A stretch of DNA of 64,000 bases from Rhodoferax sp. U2-2l (GTDB lineage: Bacteria > Pseudomonadota > Gammaproteobacteria > Burkholderiales > Burkholderiaceae_C): assembly GCF_020594515.1 (NCBI RefSeq), contig NZ_JAJCTH010000014.1, forward strand, positions 1 through 64,000, written 5' to 3'. How positions within the stretch are numbered: position 1 is the first letter of the stretch; each line of letters starts with the position of its first letter. A program made the position numbers and the translations under genes. Positions 1-17,011 of the stretch are shown here, in pieces. The notes under the pieces are model-generated. The model worked only from the letters and a program-made list of their open reading frames with translations, was not told where the DNA came from and did no database searches.

Positions 1-114
1 ATATGCACCATTGCTACACCGGTCTTTGCCTGTGCCACGCTCCACCTTGCCACATTTGCAACGCCCGCGCCACGTGTTTCTTCGGAACGATTTGCGGCGC
101 AGGCGGGCCGATTA

Positions 115-419
115 CTTCGCTAACCCCTGAACAATGCTCAAACGGAGTGTCAAAACGAACTCGCTGTGCTTTGTCGTACTGGAGAGCAACACCACGCTGG
201 TGTAGTAGCCAAACCGCACCAGGCCACTGCTGGCTTCAGCCATCGCCGCCACTGCGTCAGCCGCCATATCGTCCGCATGCACATTCACACAGGTGACGCC
301 GCCGCCTGACTTGAGCGCATCAGATTCATTAGTGACAGCCGCTTTTGCGCCCACTTGGAGCGGTAGTTGCCAAGGACCTTGTCCGCTTCACGCTCCGCCA
401 TGAAGATGAAGCGGCCAAC
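115..419 (-). pseudogene. Decayed trbE/VirB4-like conjugation ATPase fragment
   Basis: Read on the minus strand, two adjacent frames together resemble an internal part of TrbE/VirB4-type conjugative transfer ATPases. The first contains MAEREADKVLGNYRSKWAQK. It passes by a frameshift near 320 into a second frame with VNVHADDMAADAVAAMAEAS followed by GLVRFGYYTSVVLL. No Walker motifs remain, neither end is intact and the reading frame stops near 112, so this is a relic and not a gene. It suggests that an integrative or conjugative element once lay next to the capsule locus. The family assignment is from memory of TrbE sequences and is moderately sure. Confidence 0.45.
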
Positions 420-740
420 GGCCCCCTGCTCACGGCGTTGCCCCGAGCCCCCAGCTTAACCATCCGCTTCTCGCTACGCTTGACTTGACCAATTGGACAA
501 GGTCGCTGACCGTGAATTTGACGCGAAAGATCAAAAAAACCGACATTTTCAGCTGTCATATCCCCAAAATGGGGGATAGCCCTCACTAGGCACGACATGT
601 AAAATATGATAATGGCCTGTAACTTGCCTATTAGTTTGACGTCTGAAAAACGATCAGCTGTCATTACAAATTCATAACAGCCTTCTGGTCGTCGTAAATC
701 CAAATCGCACATTTTTGCGAGCTTCATTGCAGGTGATTGT
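420..740. promoter_or_regulatory. AT-rich upstream region of the capsule operon
   Basis: No gene is supported here. From about 510 the sequence becomes AT-rich compared with its surroundings and leads into the first capsule gene, so the operon promoter probably lies in it, although no convincing -35/-10 pair stands out. Two small structures are visible. One is an inverted repeat, TATCCCC-AAAATG-GGGGATA, at 559-578. The other is a direct repeat of CAGCTGTCAT at 550-559 and 655-664, whose core CAGCTG is palindromic. Either could be a regulator site; this is inference only. Confidence 0.3.
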
Positions 741-9730
<8,990 letters not shown>

Positions 9731-9740
9731 TTCTTAGTTT

Positions 9741-10580
9741 ATGAGCGACCTGACCAAACTCAATGCAGAGGGCACACCAACGACCGGCAACGCCGAGCGT
9801 TTCGGTCGTCCCTCGTTGCTTATCACGCTGTCTGTCTGGCGCGCCCTGTTTCTGCGTGAAGCGCTGGCACGGCTCTTTTCCGGCAGGGCGACCTGGTTCT
9901 GGCTGGTGGCCGAACCCGTGTTTAGCGTGGCGATCATGTTGTTCGTTTTCACAGTGATTCGTGTACGTACCGTTGGCGGCATCGACACGATGCTGTGGCT
10001 CATGGTTGGCATGCTGGGCTTTTTCATGTTTCGCCGCACCGGCACCCAGGCGCAAAACGCCATCAGCGCCAACAGGACACTTTTTACCTACCGCCAGGTT
10101 TTGCCGGTTGACACGGCGCTGGTGCGTGCTGCGCTCGAGGCCCTGCTGATGGTTGCCGTGGCGGGCGTGTTGCTGATCGGTGCGGCCCTGCTGGGGCATT
10201 CGGTGGTGCCGGCCAATCCACTGGCTGTGCTGGAGGCTTTTCTGGGCCTCTGGCTGGCAGGCTTGGGCTTTGGCCTGGTGACTTCGGTGGTGATTGAACT
10301 GGTGCCTGAACTGGGCAAAGTACTCAAACTGGTCATGGCGCCACTCATGATTCTCTCGGGCGTCATGATCCCCATTTCAGCTGTGCCACAGCCCTATCAA
10401 GGCTGGCTCATGCTCAACCCGGTGGCACATGGTCTGGAGGCAGCCCGTCTGGGCTTTGCACCGTATTACCATGCCGTCCCTGAATTGAGCATGGCTTACC
10501 TCTACGCCTTTGCGCTGGTCTTCATCTTTTTTGGCCTGGCGCTGTACCGCCGTTTTGCTACCAAGCTGGTCACCCAATGA
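9741..10580 (+). CDS. kpsM: Capsule ABC transporter permease KpsM
   Basis: A 279-residue ABC-2 type inner-membrane permease with about six hydrophobic segments, the first near residues 47-70 and the last near 248-268. With KpsT it exports the lipid-linked polysaccharide across the inner membrane. The sequence after the cytoplasmic N terminus (RALFLREALARLFSGRATWF) and the late segment with NPVAHGLEAARLGF are typical of KpsM/Wzm-type permeases. It starts ten bases after the alpha-oxoamine synthase gene and overlaps the ATPase gene by four bases (ATGA), so all belong to one operon. Confidence 0.93.
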   Translation: MSDLTKLNAEGTPTTGNAERFGRPSLLITLSVWRALFLREALARLFSGRATWFWLVAEPVFSVAIMLFVFTVIRVRTVGGIDTMLWLMVGMLGFFMFRRTGTQAQNAISANRTLFTYRQVLPVDTALVRAALEALLMVAVAGVLLIGAALLGHSVVPANPLAVLEAFLGLWLAGLGFGLVTSVVIELVPELGKVLKLVMAPLMILSGVMIPISAVPQPYQGWLMLNPVAHGLEAARLGFAPYYHAVPELSMAYLYAFALVFIFFGLALYRRFATKLVTQ

Positions 10581-11242
10581 TCATCGTGAAAGATATCCAC
10601 AAGCGCTACCAGACCGACCACGGCCCTGGCAAATGGGTCTTGCAAGGCGTCAGCTTTACCATTCCCCAAAAACTCAGCGTTGGCATTGTGGGGGCCAACG
10701 GTGTTGGCAAATCCACCCTGCTGCGCATTGTGGGCGGCGTGGACCAACCCAACAAAGGCCAAGTCGAGCGGCACTGCCGCGTTTCCTGGCCCATGGGCTT
10801 TGGCGGCGGTTTGCAAGGTTCGCTCACGGGCCGACAAAATGCCAAATTTGTCTGCCGCGTTCATGGCCCTGAGCAAGACATTCCCGACCGACTGGCTTTT
10901 ATTCAAGACTTTGCCGAAATAGGTGACGCTTTTGACGAGCCCGTCAAAACCTATTCCAGCGGCATGAAGTCGCGGCTGCAGTTTGGCCTGTCGCTGGCGT
11001 TTGACTTTGATGTTTACATCTCAGACGAAGTGACATCCGCGGGCGACGCCTCCTTCAGGGCCAAAGCCGCGGCGGCATTCAAGAAGCTGGCCGACCACGC
11101 CGGCCTCATCATGGTGTCGCACAGCGACGGCACCCTCAAACAATTTTGCCAGGCGGGCATCTGGATTCAAAACGGCCAGGCGCACTGGTTCGACCAGATC
11201 GACGACGCCCTCAAGGCCTACAAAGACAGTATCAAAAAATGA
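10577..11242 (+). CDS. kpsT: Capsule ABC transporter ATPase KpsT
   Basis: A 221-residue nucleotide-binding subunit that powers KpsM. It shows Walker A GANGVGKST (Lys45), a signature motif in the form YSSGMKSRLQFG, Walker B FDVYISDE and the switch histidine in SHSDG. The short length and lack of a C-terminal carbohydrate-binding domain put it with KpsT of capsule exporters rather than with Wzt proteins that recognise a modified chain end. It overlaps kpsM and kpsE by four bases each. Confidence 0.93.
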   Translation: MIIVKDIHKRYQTDHGPGKWVLQGVSFTIPQKLSVGIVGANGVGKSTLLRIVGGVDQPNKGQVERHCRVSWPMGFGGGLQGSLTGRQNAKFVCRVHGPEQDIPDRLAFIQDFAEIGDAFDEPVKTYSSGMKSRLQFGLSLAFDFDVYISDEVTSAGDASFRAKAAAAFKKLADHAGLIMVSHSDGTLKQFCQAGIWIQNGQAHWFDQIDDALKAYKDSIKK

Positions 11243-12342
11243 TTTCCCGCATCCGACAATCTTTTTTACATCGCCCCATGATCAGCACGGCGCTCATGGC
11301 TTCGGTTCTGGCAGCGGTGTACTGGCTGGCCATTGCCTCAGACCGTTTTGTGTCTGAGGCGCACGTCATCATCCAGCGCACGGACCTGCCTGGCGGCCAA
11401 ACGGTGGACTTTGCCAGCCTGCTGGGCGGGACCAGCGGCAACCGGGGCGACCAACTCTTGCTGCGCGACTATTTGCTGTCGGTGGACATGCTGCAAAAGC
11501 TGGACGCCACCTTGCAGCTGCGCGCGCACTACAGCGACACCAGCCACGACCCCTTGGCGCGCATGTGGTCGCCAGACTTGTCCATGGAATGGTTTCATCA
11601 GTATTACCTGTCGCGCGTCAGCGTGGAGCTGGACGAATTTGCTGGCGTGCTGGTCATCAAGGCGCAGGGGTTTGACGCCAACATGGCCCATGCCATCACC
11701 AGCCTGCTGGTGCAAGAGGGCGAGCGCTTCATGAACAGCATGGCGCACAGCCTCGCGCAAGGCCAGGTGGCGTTTCTCGAAGGCCAGGTGACCTTGATGA
11801 ACCAGCGAGCTCTGCAGGCACGCCAAGCCGTGCTGCGCTACCAGGACAAGGCTGGGCTGGTATCCCCCCAGGCCACGGCCGAAAACATAGCGGGCATCGT
11901 CGGCAAGTTACAAGCCCAGCGCACTGACTTGCAGACACAGCGCAGCGCAGCGCAAGCGTATCTGGTGCCCAACCACCCCACCATCATCCAGCTCAGCCAA
12001 CAAATCAGCGCGTTGGAAAAGCAGATCGACCAGGAACAGGCCAAGTTGACCTCGCCCAACGGCAAACCACTCAACCGCACGGTCGAAGAATTCCAGAGGC
12101 TTGAGATGGAAGCCGCCTTTGCCCAAGATATTTACAAAACCGGCCTCACAGCCCTCGAAAAGGGCCGTATTGAAGCCACCCGCATGATCAAGAAAGTGTC
12201 GGTGCTGCAGGCACCCACCGTTCCGGAATACGCGCTGGAGCCCCGCCGCTTTTACAACACCCTGGTGTTCACCCTGGTCGCCTTGCTGCTGGCTGGTGTG
12301 GCGCACCTGCTGGCGGCCATCGTGCGCGACCATAAGGACTAA
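11239..12342 (+). CDS. kpsE: Capsule export inner-membrane/periplasmic protein KpsE
   Basis: A 367-residue polysaccharide co-polymerase-type protein that links the inner-membrane transporter to the outer-membrane channel. One membrane segment lies near residues 12-30 and a second near 340-360. The periplasmic domain between them has long alpha-helical regions (residues about 170-300, rich in Gln, Ala and Glu). The chosen start is the ATG that overlaps the kpsT stop (ATGA); the frame is open farther upstream but inside kpsT. Only five bases separate it from kpsD. Confidence 0.9.
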   Translation: MISRIRQSFLHRPMISTALMASVLAAVYWLAIASDRFVSEAHVIIQRTDLPGGQTVDFASLLGGTSGNRGDQLLLRDYLLSVDMLQKLDATLQLRAHYSDTSHDPLARMWSPDLSMEWFHQYYLSRVSVELDEFAGVLVIKAQGFDANMAHAITSLLVQEGERFMNSMAHSLAQGQVAFLEGQVTLMNQRALQARQAVLRYQDKAGLVSPQATAENIAGIVGKLQAQRTDLQTQRSAAQAYLVPNHPTIIQLSQQISALEKQIDQEQAKLTSPNGKPLNRTVEEFQRLEMEAAFAQDIYKTGLTALEKGRIEATRMIKKVSVLQAPTVPEYALEPRRFYNTLVFTLVALLLAGVAHLLAAIVRDHKD

Positions 12343-12347
12343 TTCCC

Positions 12348-14045
12348 ATGCAAAGAAACTTAGCTAAATTATTAACAGTAGGCGCCATCGCCAGCCTACT
12401 GTTCGGCACGGCACAAGCCCAGCCCGCACCGCAGATACTGCAGGCACCGCAAGCCGCCGCCAGCCAGCCCGCCACCGCCGCTGCAGCGCGCGTGCAGCCG
12501 CCACAGACTTTTGACTACAGCGCCAACCAAGCCAGCGATGTCTTTGGCGCCAACCTGTTCACGGGTGCCTTTGCACGCGAAGGCGCCACCCAGTTCAACC
12601 CGGACTACGCGGTCGCGGTGGGCGACAAAATCCAGGTCCGCCTGTGGGGTGCTTTTGACTTTGATGCCCCGTTAACTGTGGACGCCCAGGGCAACCTCTT
12701 TTTGCCCCACGCCGGGCCCGTGAAAGTGCTGGGCGTGCGCAACCAGGAATTGCAGCGCCTGGTGGAAGCCGCCTTGGGCAAAGTGTTCAAGTCCAATGTG
12801 TTCAGCTACGCCAGCTTGGCAGCCGCGCAACCGGTGCGCATTTTTGTCAGCGGTTTTGTCAACCGGCCCGGCTTGTACAGCGGCACCAGCATGGACAGCC
12901 TGCTGCATTACCTGGACCAGGCCGGCGGCATCGACCCCGACCGGGGTTCGTTTTTAAGCGTGCAAATCAAACGCGGCGCCAAAGTGCGCGCCACCATCAA
13001 CCTGTATGACTTTTTGCTCAACGGCACCTTGCCCCTGACACAGCTGACCGACGGCGACGTGATCTTTGTGGCACCACGGCAAAACACCGTCAAGGTGTCG
13101 GGCCTGACCGCCAATGCCAAGCGCTTCGAATTCACCGACAGCACCCGCACCGTGGCTGACCTGGCCAAAGTCGCCAAGCCCAAAGCCACCGCCACCCATG
13201 TCCGTGTGGTGCGCAACACCGGTGCCACCAAAAACACCGAGTACTACCCCCTGGCAGATGCCGCCAGTGTGGCGCTGCAAAACGGTGACGACGTTGAATT
13301 TACCTCCGACAAAAAGCCCGGCACGATCACCGTGCGGGTAGAGGGCGAACACCTCAGCCCGCAAGAATATGTATTGCCCTACGGCGCCCGCATGGGTGAG
13401 CTGTTGCAAAACATCCAGTACTCTGAGCGCTCTGACCAAGACAGCCTGCAACTCTTTCGCGTCAGCGTCAAAGAGCGCCAACGGCAAATGCTGCAAACCT
13501 CGCTCAAAAGCCTGGAAACCGCAGCGCTGACTGCCCGCTCTGGCACCAGTGACGAAGCCCGCCTGCGCAAAGAAGAGGCCGAGTTGTTGCTGCAATGGGT
13601 AGACCGCGCCAAAAAAATCGAGCCCTCCGGCCAGGTGGTCATCGCCCAGGCCGACACACGGGGCAGCCTGCTGCTGGAAAACGGCGACATCTTGCGTGTG
13701 CCCACCAAAGACGGCCTGGTGCTGGTGAGTGGTGAGGTGCTGTTCCCCAATGCCGTGGCCTTCAACACCGCGCTCAGCCTGGACGACTATGTGCGCCGCG
13801 CTGGCGGCTACACCCAAAACGCCGAAACCTCACGCCTGGTGGTAGCGCGGCGCGACGGCAGCTTTACCGAGGCCGTGGGCGACAGCGGCACCTTCAGCCT
13901 GGGCAATGGCAACGTGGCCATCCGCGCCGGGGACGAGATTTTGGTGCTGCCCAAAATTGACGTGAAATCCCGCCAGATCTGGAAAGACATGACCCAAATC
14001 ATCTACCAGATTGCCGTCAGCGCCAAAGTTGTTTTTGGCCTCTAA
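12348..14045 (+). CDS. kpsD: Outer-membrane polysaccharide export protein KpsD
   Basis: A 565-residue member of the polysaccharide export (OMA) family that forms the periplasmic/outer-membrane exit path. A signal peptide is visible (cleavage probably after GTAQAQ, around residue 25), without a lipobox cysteine, so it resembles KpsD rather than lipoprotein Wza. The export domain starts near residue 85 (AVAVGDKIQVRLWGAFD) and is followed by SLBB-like beta-grasp repeats (VRIFVSGFVNRPGLY, VKVSGLTAN, and a later LVSGEVLFPNAVAF). An Ala/Pro-rich linker follows the signal. It lies directly after kpsE in the export operon. Confidence 0.9.
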   Translation: MQRNLAKLLTVGAIASLLFGTAQAQPAPQILQAPQAAASQPATAAAARVQPPQTFDYSANQASDVFGANLFTGAFAREGATQFNPDYAVAVGDKIQVRLWGAFDFDAPLTVDAQGNLFLPHAGPVKVLGVRNQELQRLVEAALGKVFKSNVFSYASLAAAQPVRIFVSGFVNRPGLYSGTSMDSLLHYLDQAGGIDPDRGSFLSVQIKRGAKVRATINLYDFLLNGTLPLTQLTDGDVIFVAPRQNTVKVSGLTANAKRFEFTDSTRTVADLAKVAKPKATATHVRVVRNTGATKNTEYYPLADAASVALQNGDDVEFTSDKKPGTITVRVEGEHLSPQEYVLPYGARMGELLQNIQYSERSDQDSLQLFRVSVKERQRQMLQTSLKSLETAALTARSGTSDEARLRKEEAELLLQWVDRAKKIEPSGQVVIAQADTRGSLLLENGDILRVPTKDGLVLVSGEVLFPNAVAFNTALSLDDYVRRAGGYTQNAETSRLVVARRDGSFTEAVGDSGTFSLGNGNVAIRAGDEILVLPKIDVKSRQIWKDMTQIIYQIAVSAKVVFGL

Positions 14046-14071
14046 GTTACAGCTGCATACGTACCAAACTC

Positions 14072-16969
14072 ATGAACAAGATCGTCATTGTTGGGCACCC
14101 GTTGTCGGGCTACCAAGAGGTTCAGAATCTGCTTAATGCCTGTGGCATGGCGGTGGCACAGCCCTCACGGCGCGAGGGCTTCATGCCCGAACAAATCAGC
14201 ACCACGCTGTGCAAGGTGCACGACACCCCGTTACTGAGCCAGCTTGATCGTGAAGACCACATCCAGCAGATTGAGCCCGGCCCGGTTTGGCACGGCATGG
14301 CGCTAGACCTGATGCTGGGCAACCTGGAGCAACCCATTTGGGGCTGGGCAGACCCGCAAGCCATCTACCTTCTGAACTACTGGCGTGATCTTGACCCCAG
14401 CATCACCTTCATCTTGGTGTATGACCGGCCGCACAGCATGCTGACACAAGCCGACGCAGATGAAGCCCTGGCGCTCAATGCCGAGACACTGTCTGCACGC
14501 GCCCGCAATTGGGCAGCCTACAACGCGGCCATGCTCCACTTCTTCCATCGCAACCCGCAACGCTGCCTGCTTGTGCACAGTCAGCAGGTGCGTGAAGCAG
14601 CCGGCAGCTATCTACAACAGGTCCGCGCCCGTATTGACGCGCCCTGGTCTGAACGCATGCATGAGCTTGCTGCACCGGTCACGCTCCAAGACAGCGAGAA
14701 CACACCCTGTGAACCGCTCTGCGACCCGGCTCCGTTTCAAGACGCACTGGCCACAAGCCAAGTGCCTGATAGCCACAACCCGGCAACACCGCAGCGCCAC
14801 GCCTTGGCCTTGTTTTTGGCCGAAGCCTTGCTGCAACAGCACCCAACCAGCTTGCAGCTTTACCAAGACCTGCAAGCCGTGGCCAACTTGCCCTTGGCCG
14901 ACGGTTCGGATGTTGTGATCAACAAGCGTTCGGCCATGGACGCTTGGCTCGCGATGGCTGCAAACGACCAGCGCCTGAGCCACACCGAAGCCATGGCCCA
15001 GCAAAAACAGCAACTGGTTGAGCGCCTCAGCCAGGCGCAGGCCCAGGCCGAACAACTCGCCCAAGATCGTCAGCGCATCATCGACGAGCAAACTCGCCTG
15101 CACCACAGCCAAAGCGAAGCCAGCCAGCGCCGACTGGCCGAACTGCAGCGCGAACAACAAATCTTGCAAGATGCCCATCAAGCCAGCATGGCCGCCGCCC
15201 AAAAACTGGCCGACCAGCGTGCCGCCGAACTCACCCAACAGGCCGAACAGCTGAAACAGCAGCTCACTGAAAAAGACCAACTCGCTCAAAACCACGCCGC
15301 TCAAGCCAGCCAGAGCCAGGCCGAAAAACTTGCCAGCCAGCAAGAAAACGAGTTGCTGCTCACCCAGCTGCACCAAGTGCAGGAAGAACTGGAGCGCCAC
15401 TACCTTGACGCCCAGCAGCAAAAAGCAGCGCTCAAAACCCTGCAAGAGACCGAGCGGCTCGCAGGCGAAAAATCAAACCAGCTCAGCCAACAGGCCGAAC
15501 AGCTGAAACAGGCGCTCACTGAGAAAGAACGCCAAGCGCAGGCACAAGCCGCCCAACTGCAATGCATCATCGACGAGCAAACCCGCCTGCACCACAGCCA
15601 AAGCGAAGCCAGCCAGCGCCGACTGGCCGAACTGCAGCGCGAGCAACAAGCCTTGCAAGATGCCCATCAAGCCAGCATGGCCGCCGCCCAAAAACTGGCC
15701 GACCAGCGTGCCGCCGAACTCACCCAACAGGCCGAACAGCTGAAACAGCAGCTCACTGAAAAAGAGCAACTCGCTCAAAACCACGCTGCCCAAGCCAACC
15801 AGAGCCAGGCCGAAAAACTTGCCAGCCAGCAAGAAAACGAGTTGCTGCTCACCCAACTGCACCAAGTGCAGGAAGAACTGGAGCGCCACTACCTTGAAGT
15901 CCAGCAGCAAAAAGCAGCGCTCAAAACCCTGCAAGAGGCGGAGAAGCTCGCAGCAGAGCGTGCCAAAAACATCACCCAACTCAGCCAGGAAAAAGCCAAA
16001 CTGATCGGTGAAAAGGACAACCAGGCCAAGCTGGCTGCCGAGCGCGCCGCCCACAACGAGCAACTCAAAAAACAACTCGCCGCCCAAACCCAGCTCGCAA
16101 GCGAAAAAACCACCCAGCTCAGTCAACAGGCCGAACAGCTCAAGAAGCAATTGGCTGAAAAAGAGCAGCTCGCCAAAAAACAGCAACAGCAAGCCGAACA
16201 TCTGAAACAGCAGCTCACGGAAAAAGAACAGCAAGCGCGGGCACAAGCAGCGCAACTGCAAGCACAGCTCACAGCCGCGCAAACCCAGGCCGCCGCCGCC
16301 GCCCCCGTGGTAGACCCCGCCTTGGAGCAAGAAAACGAGCTGCTGCTATCCCAATTGCATCAAGTGCAAGAAGAGCTTGAGCGCTATTACCTGCAGTCAC
16401 AGGCACAGTCACAACAGTTGACCAAGCTGGCACAAGCAGAAGAAGGCACCACCACCCATCAACAAGAGTTGGAAAAACTTCAGGCCGAACTGCAAGCGCT
16501 TAAAGCCGCCCCCCCTGTGCCTGCGCTTGCCCCCATCAACGAGCAGCTTTTAACCCAGCTATTTCAAGCACAAGAAGAGCAGGAGCGCCGCTTCCACGGC
16601 ATAACCTCGGCCCCCCCCGCACTGGTTGACCTGACTCCGGCCGACCGAGTCCGCCAACAACTGTCATACCGGCTGGGCAGCACCATGATCGAGCGATCCC
16701 GCACGCTCACAGGCTGGCTAAGCATGCCAGTGGCACTTGTCAAAACAACGCGCCAATACCGCCGTGACCTTGCCGCCAGGGCGGGCCACCCCAGGCCAGC
16801 CCCTGCCAACGTGCACGACAAACAAATGGCCGACTCCGTCAAACAACACCTGTCCTACAAGCTGGGCACCACGCTGATTGATCACTCACGGTCGCCCATT
16901 GGCTGGGTCAAGATGCCCTTTGCCCTGCGCCGCGAAGTCAAAGATTTCAAACAACGCAAGCATGGCTAA
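14072..16969 (+). CDS. Sulfotransferase-like domain fused to long repetitive coiled coil
   Basis: A 965-residue protein of unknown function. Residues 1-210 look like a P-loop sulfotransferase-type fold: a beta strand and loop KIVIVGHPLSGYQEVQNLL at the start, LVYDRPHSML in mid-domain and CLLVHSQQV later. The basic residue expected in the PAPS-binding loop is not obvious, so it may be inactive. Residues about 300-860 are an almost unbroken Gln/Ala/Glu/Leu-rich coiled coil with a near-identical internal duplication (period 163 residues). The C terminus carries two copies of a motif of the form QLSYRLG..I..SR...GW..MP.AL. There is no signal peptide or membrane segment, so it is probably cytoplasmic. 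It lies between the export genes and two other modular proteins, which suggests a scaffold or chain-length role (inference). Confidence 0.75.
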   Translation: MNKIVIVGHPLSGYQEVQNLLNACGMAVAQPSRREGFMPEQISTTLCKVHDTPLLSQLDREDHIQQIEPGPVWHGMALDLMLGNLEQPIWGWADPQAIYLLNYWRDLDPSITFILVYDRPHSMLTQADADEALALNAETLSARARNWAAYNAAMLHFFHRNPQRCLLVHSQQVREAAGSYLQQVRARIDAPWSERMHELAAPVTLQDSENTPCEPLCDPAPFQDALATSQVPDSHNPATPQRHALALFLAEALLQQHPTSLQLYQDLQAVANLPLADGSDVVINKRSAMDAWLAMAANDQRLSHTEAMAQQKQQLVERLSQAQAQAEQLAQDRQRIIDEQTRLHHSQSEASQRRLAELQREQQILQDAHQASMAAAQKLADQRAAELTQQAEQLKQQLTEKDQLAQNHAAQASQSQAEKLASQQENELLLTQLHQVQEELERHYLDAQQQKAALKTLQETERLAGEKSNQLSQQAEQLKQALTEKERQAQAQAAQLQCIIDEQTRLHHSQSEASQRRLAELQREQQALQDAHQASMAAAQKLADQRAAELTQQAEQLKQQLTEKEQLAQNHAAQANQSQAEKLASQQENELLLTQLHQVQEELERHYLEVQQQKAALKTLQEAEKLAAERAKNITQLSQEKAKLIGEKDNQAKLAAERAAHNEQLKKQLAAQTQLASEKTTQLSQQAEQLKKQLAEKEQLAKKQQQQAEHLKQQLTEKEQQARAQAAQLQAQLTAAQTQAAAAAPVVDPALEQENELLLSQLHQVQEELERYYLQSQAQSQQLTKLAQAEEGTTTHQQELEKLQAELQALKAAPPVPALAPINEQLLTQLFQAQEEQERRFHGITSAPPALVDLTPADRVRQQLSYRLGSTMIERSRTLTGWLSMPVALVKTTRQYRRDLAARAGHPRPAPANVHDKQMADSVKQHLSYKLGTTLIDHSRSPIGWVKMPFALRREVKDFKQRKHG
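15075..15448 (+). repeat. Long direct repeat in coiled-coil gene, copy 1
   Basis: A 374-base segment repeated almost exactly 489 bases downstream, in the same reading frame. It encodes coiled coil beginning with IIDEQTRLHHSQSEASQRRL and ending around LKTLQE. Differences between copies are a handful of single bases. Such recent duplication can shrink or grow by recombination in steps of 163 residues. Confidence 0.95.
15564..15937 (+). repeat. Long direct repeat in coiled-coil gene, copy 2
   Basis: Second copy of the 374-base unit, offset by 489 bases from the first. The short spacer between copies (15449-15563) is also coiled coil and resembles the sequence just before copy 1, so the true repeat unit is the whole 489 bases. 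Confidence 0.95.
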
Positions 16970-17011
16970 ACACCAGCCAGCACCCCTACTGCCCACCGCA
17001 CTGAGCACCAC

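Noticed and set aside
359-366. A GCGGTAG-like sequence resembling the ops element of capsule operons
   Set aside because: It matches only in part, lies about 375 bases before the first gene within the trbE relic, and has no JUMPStart context.
15473-16330. Minus-strand Leu/Phe-rich frame that looks like a membrane protein
   Set aside because: Antisense of Gln/Lys/Glu-rich coiled coil always yields Leu/Phe-rich text; there is no start site or context for a gene.
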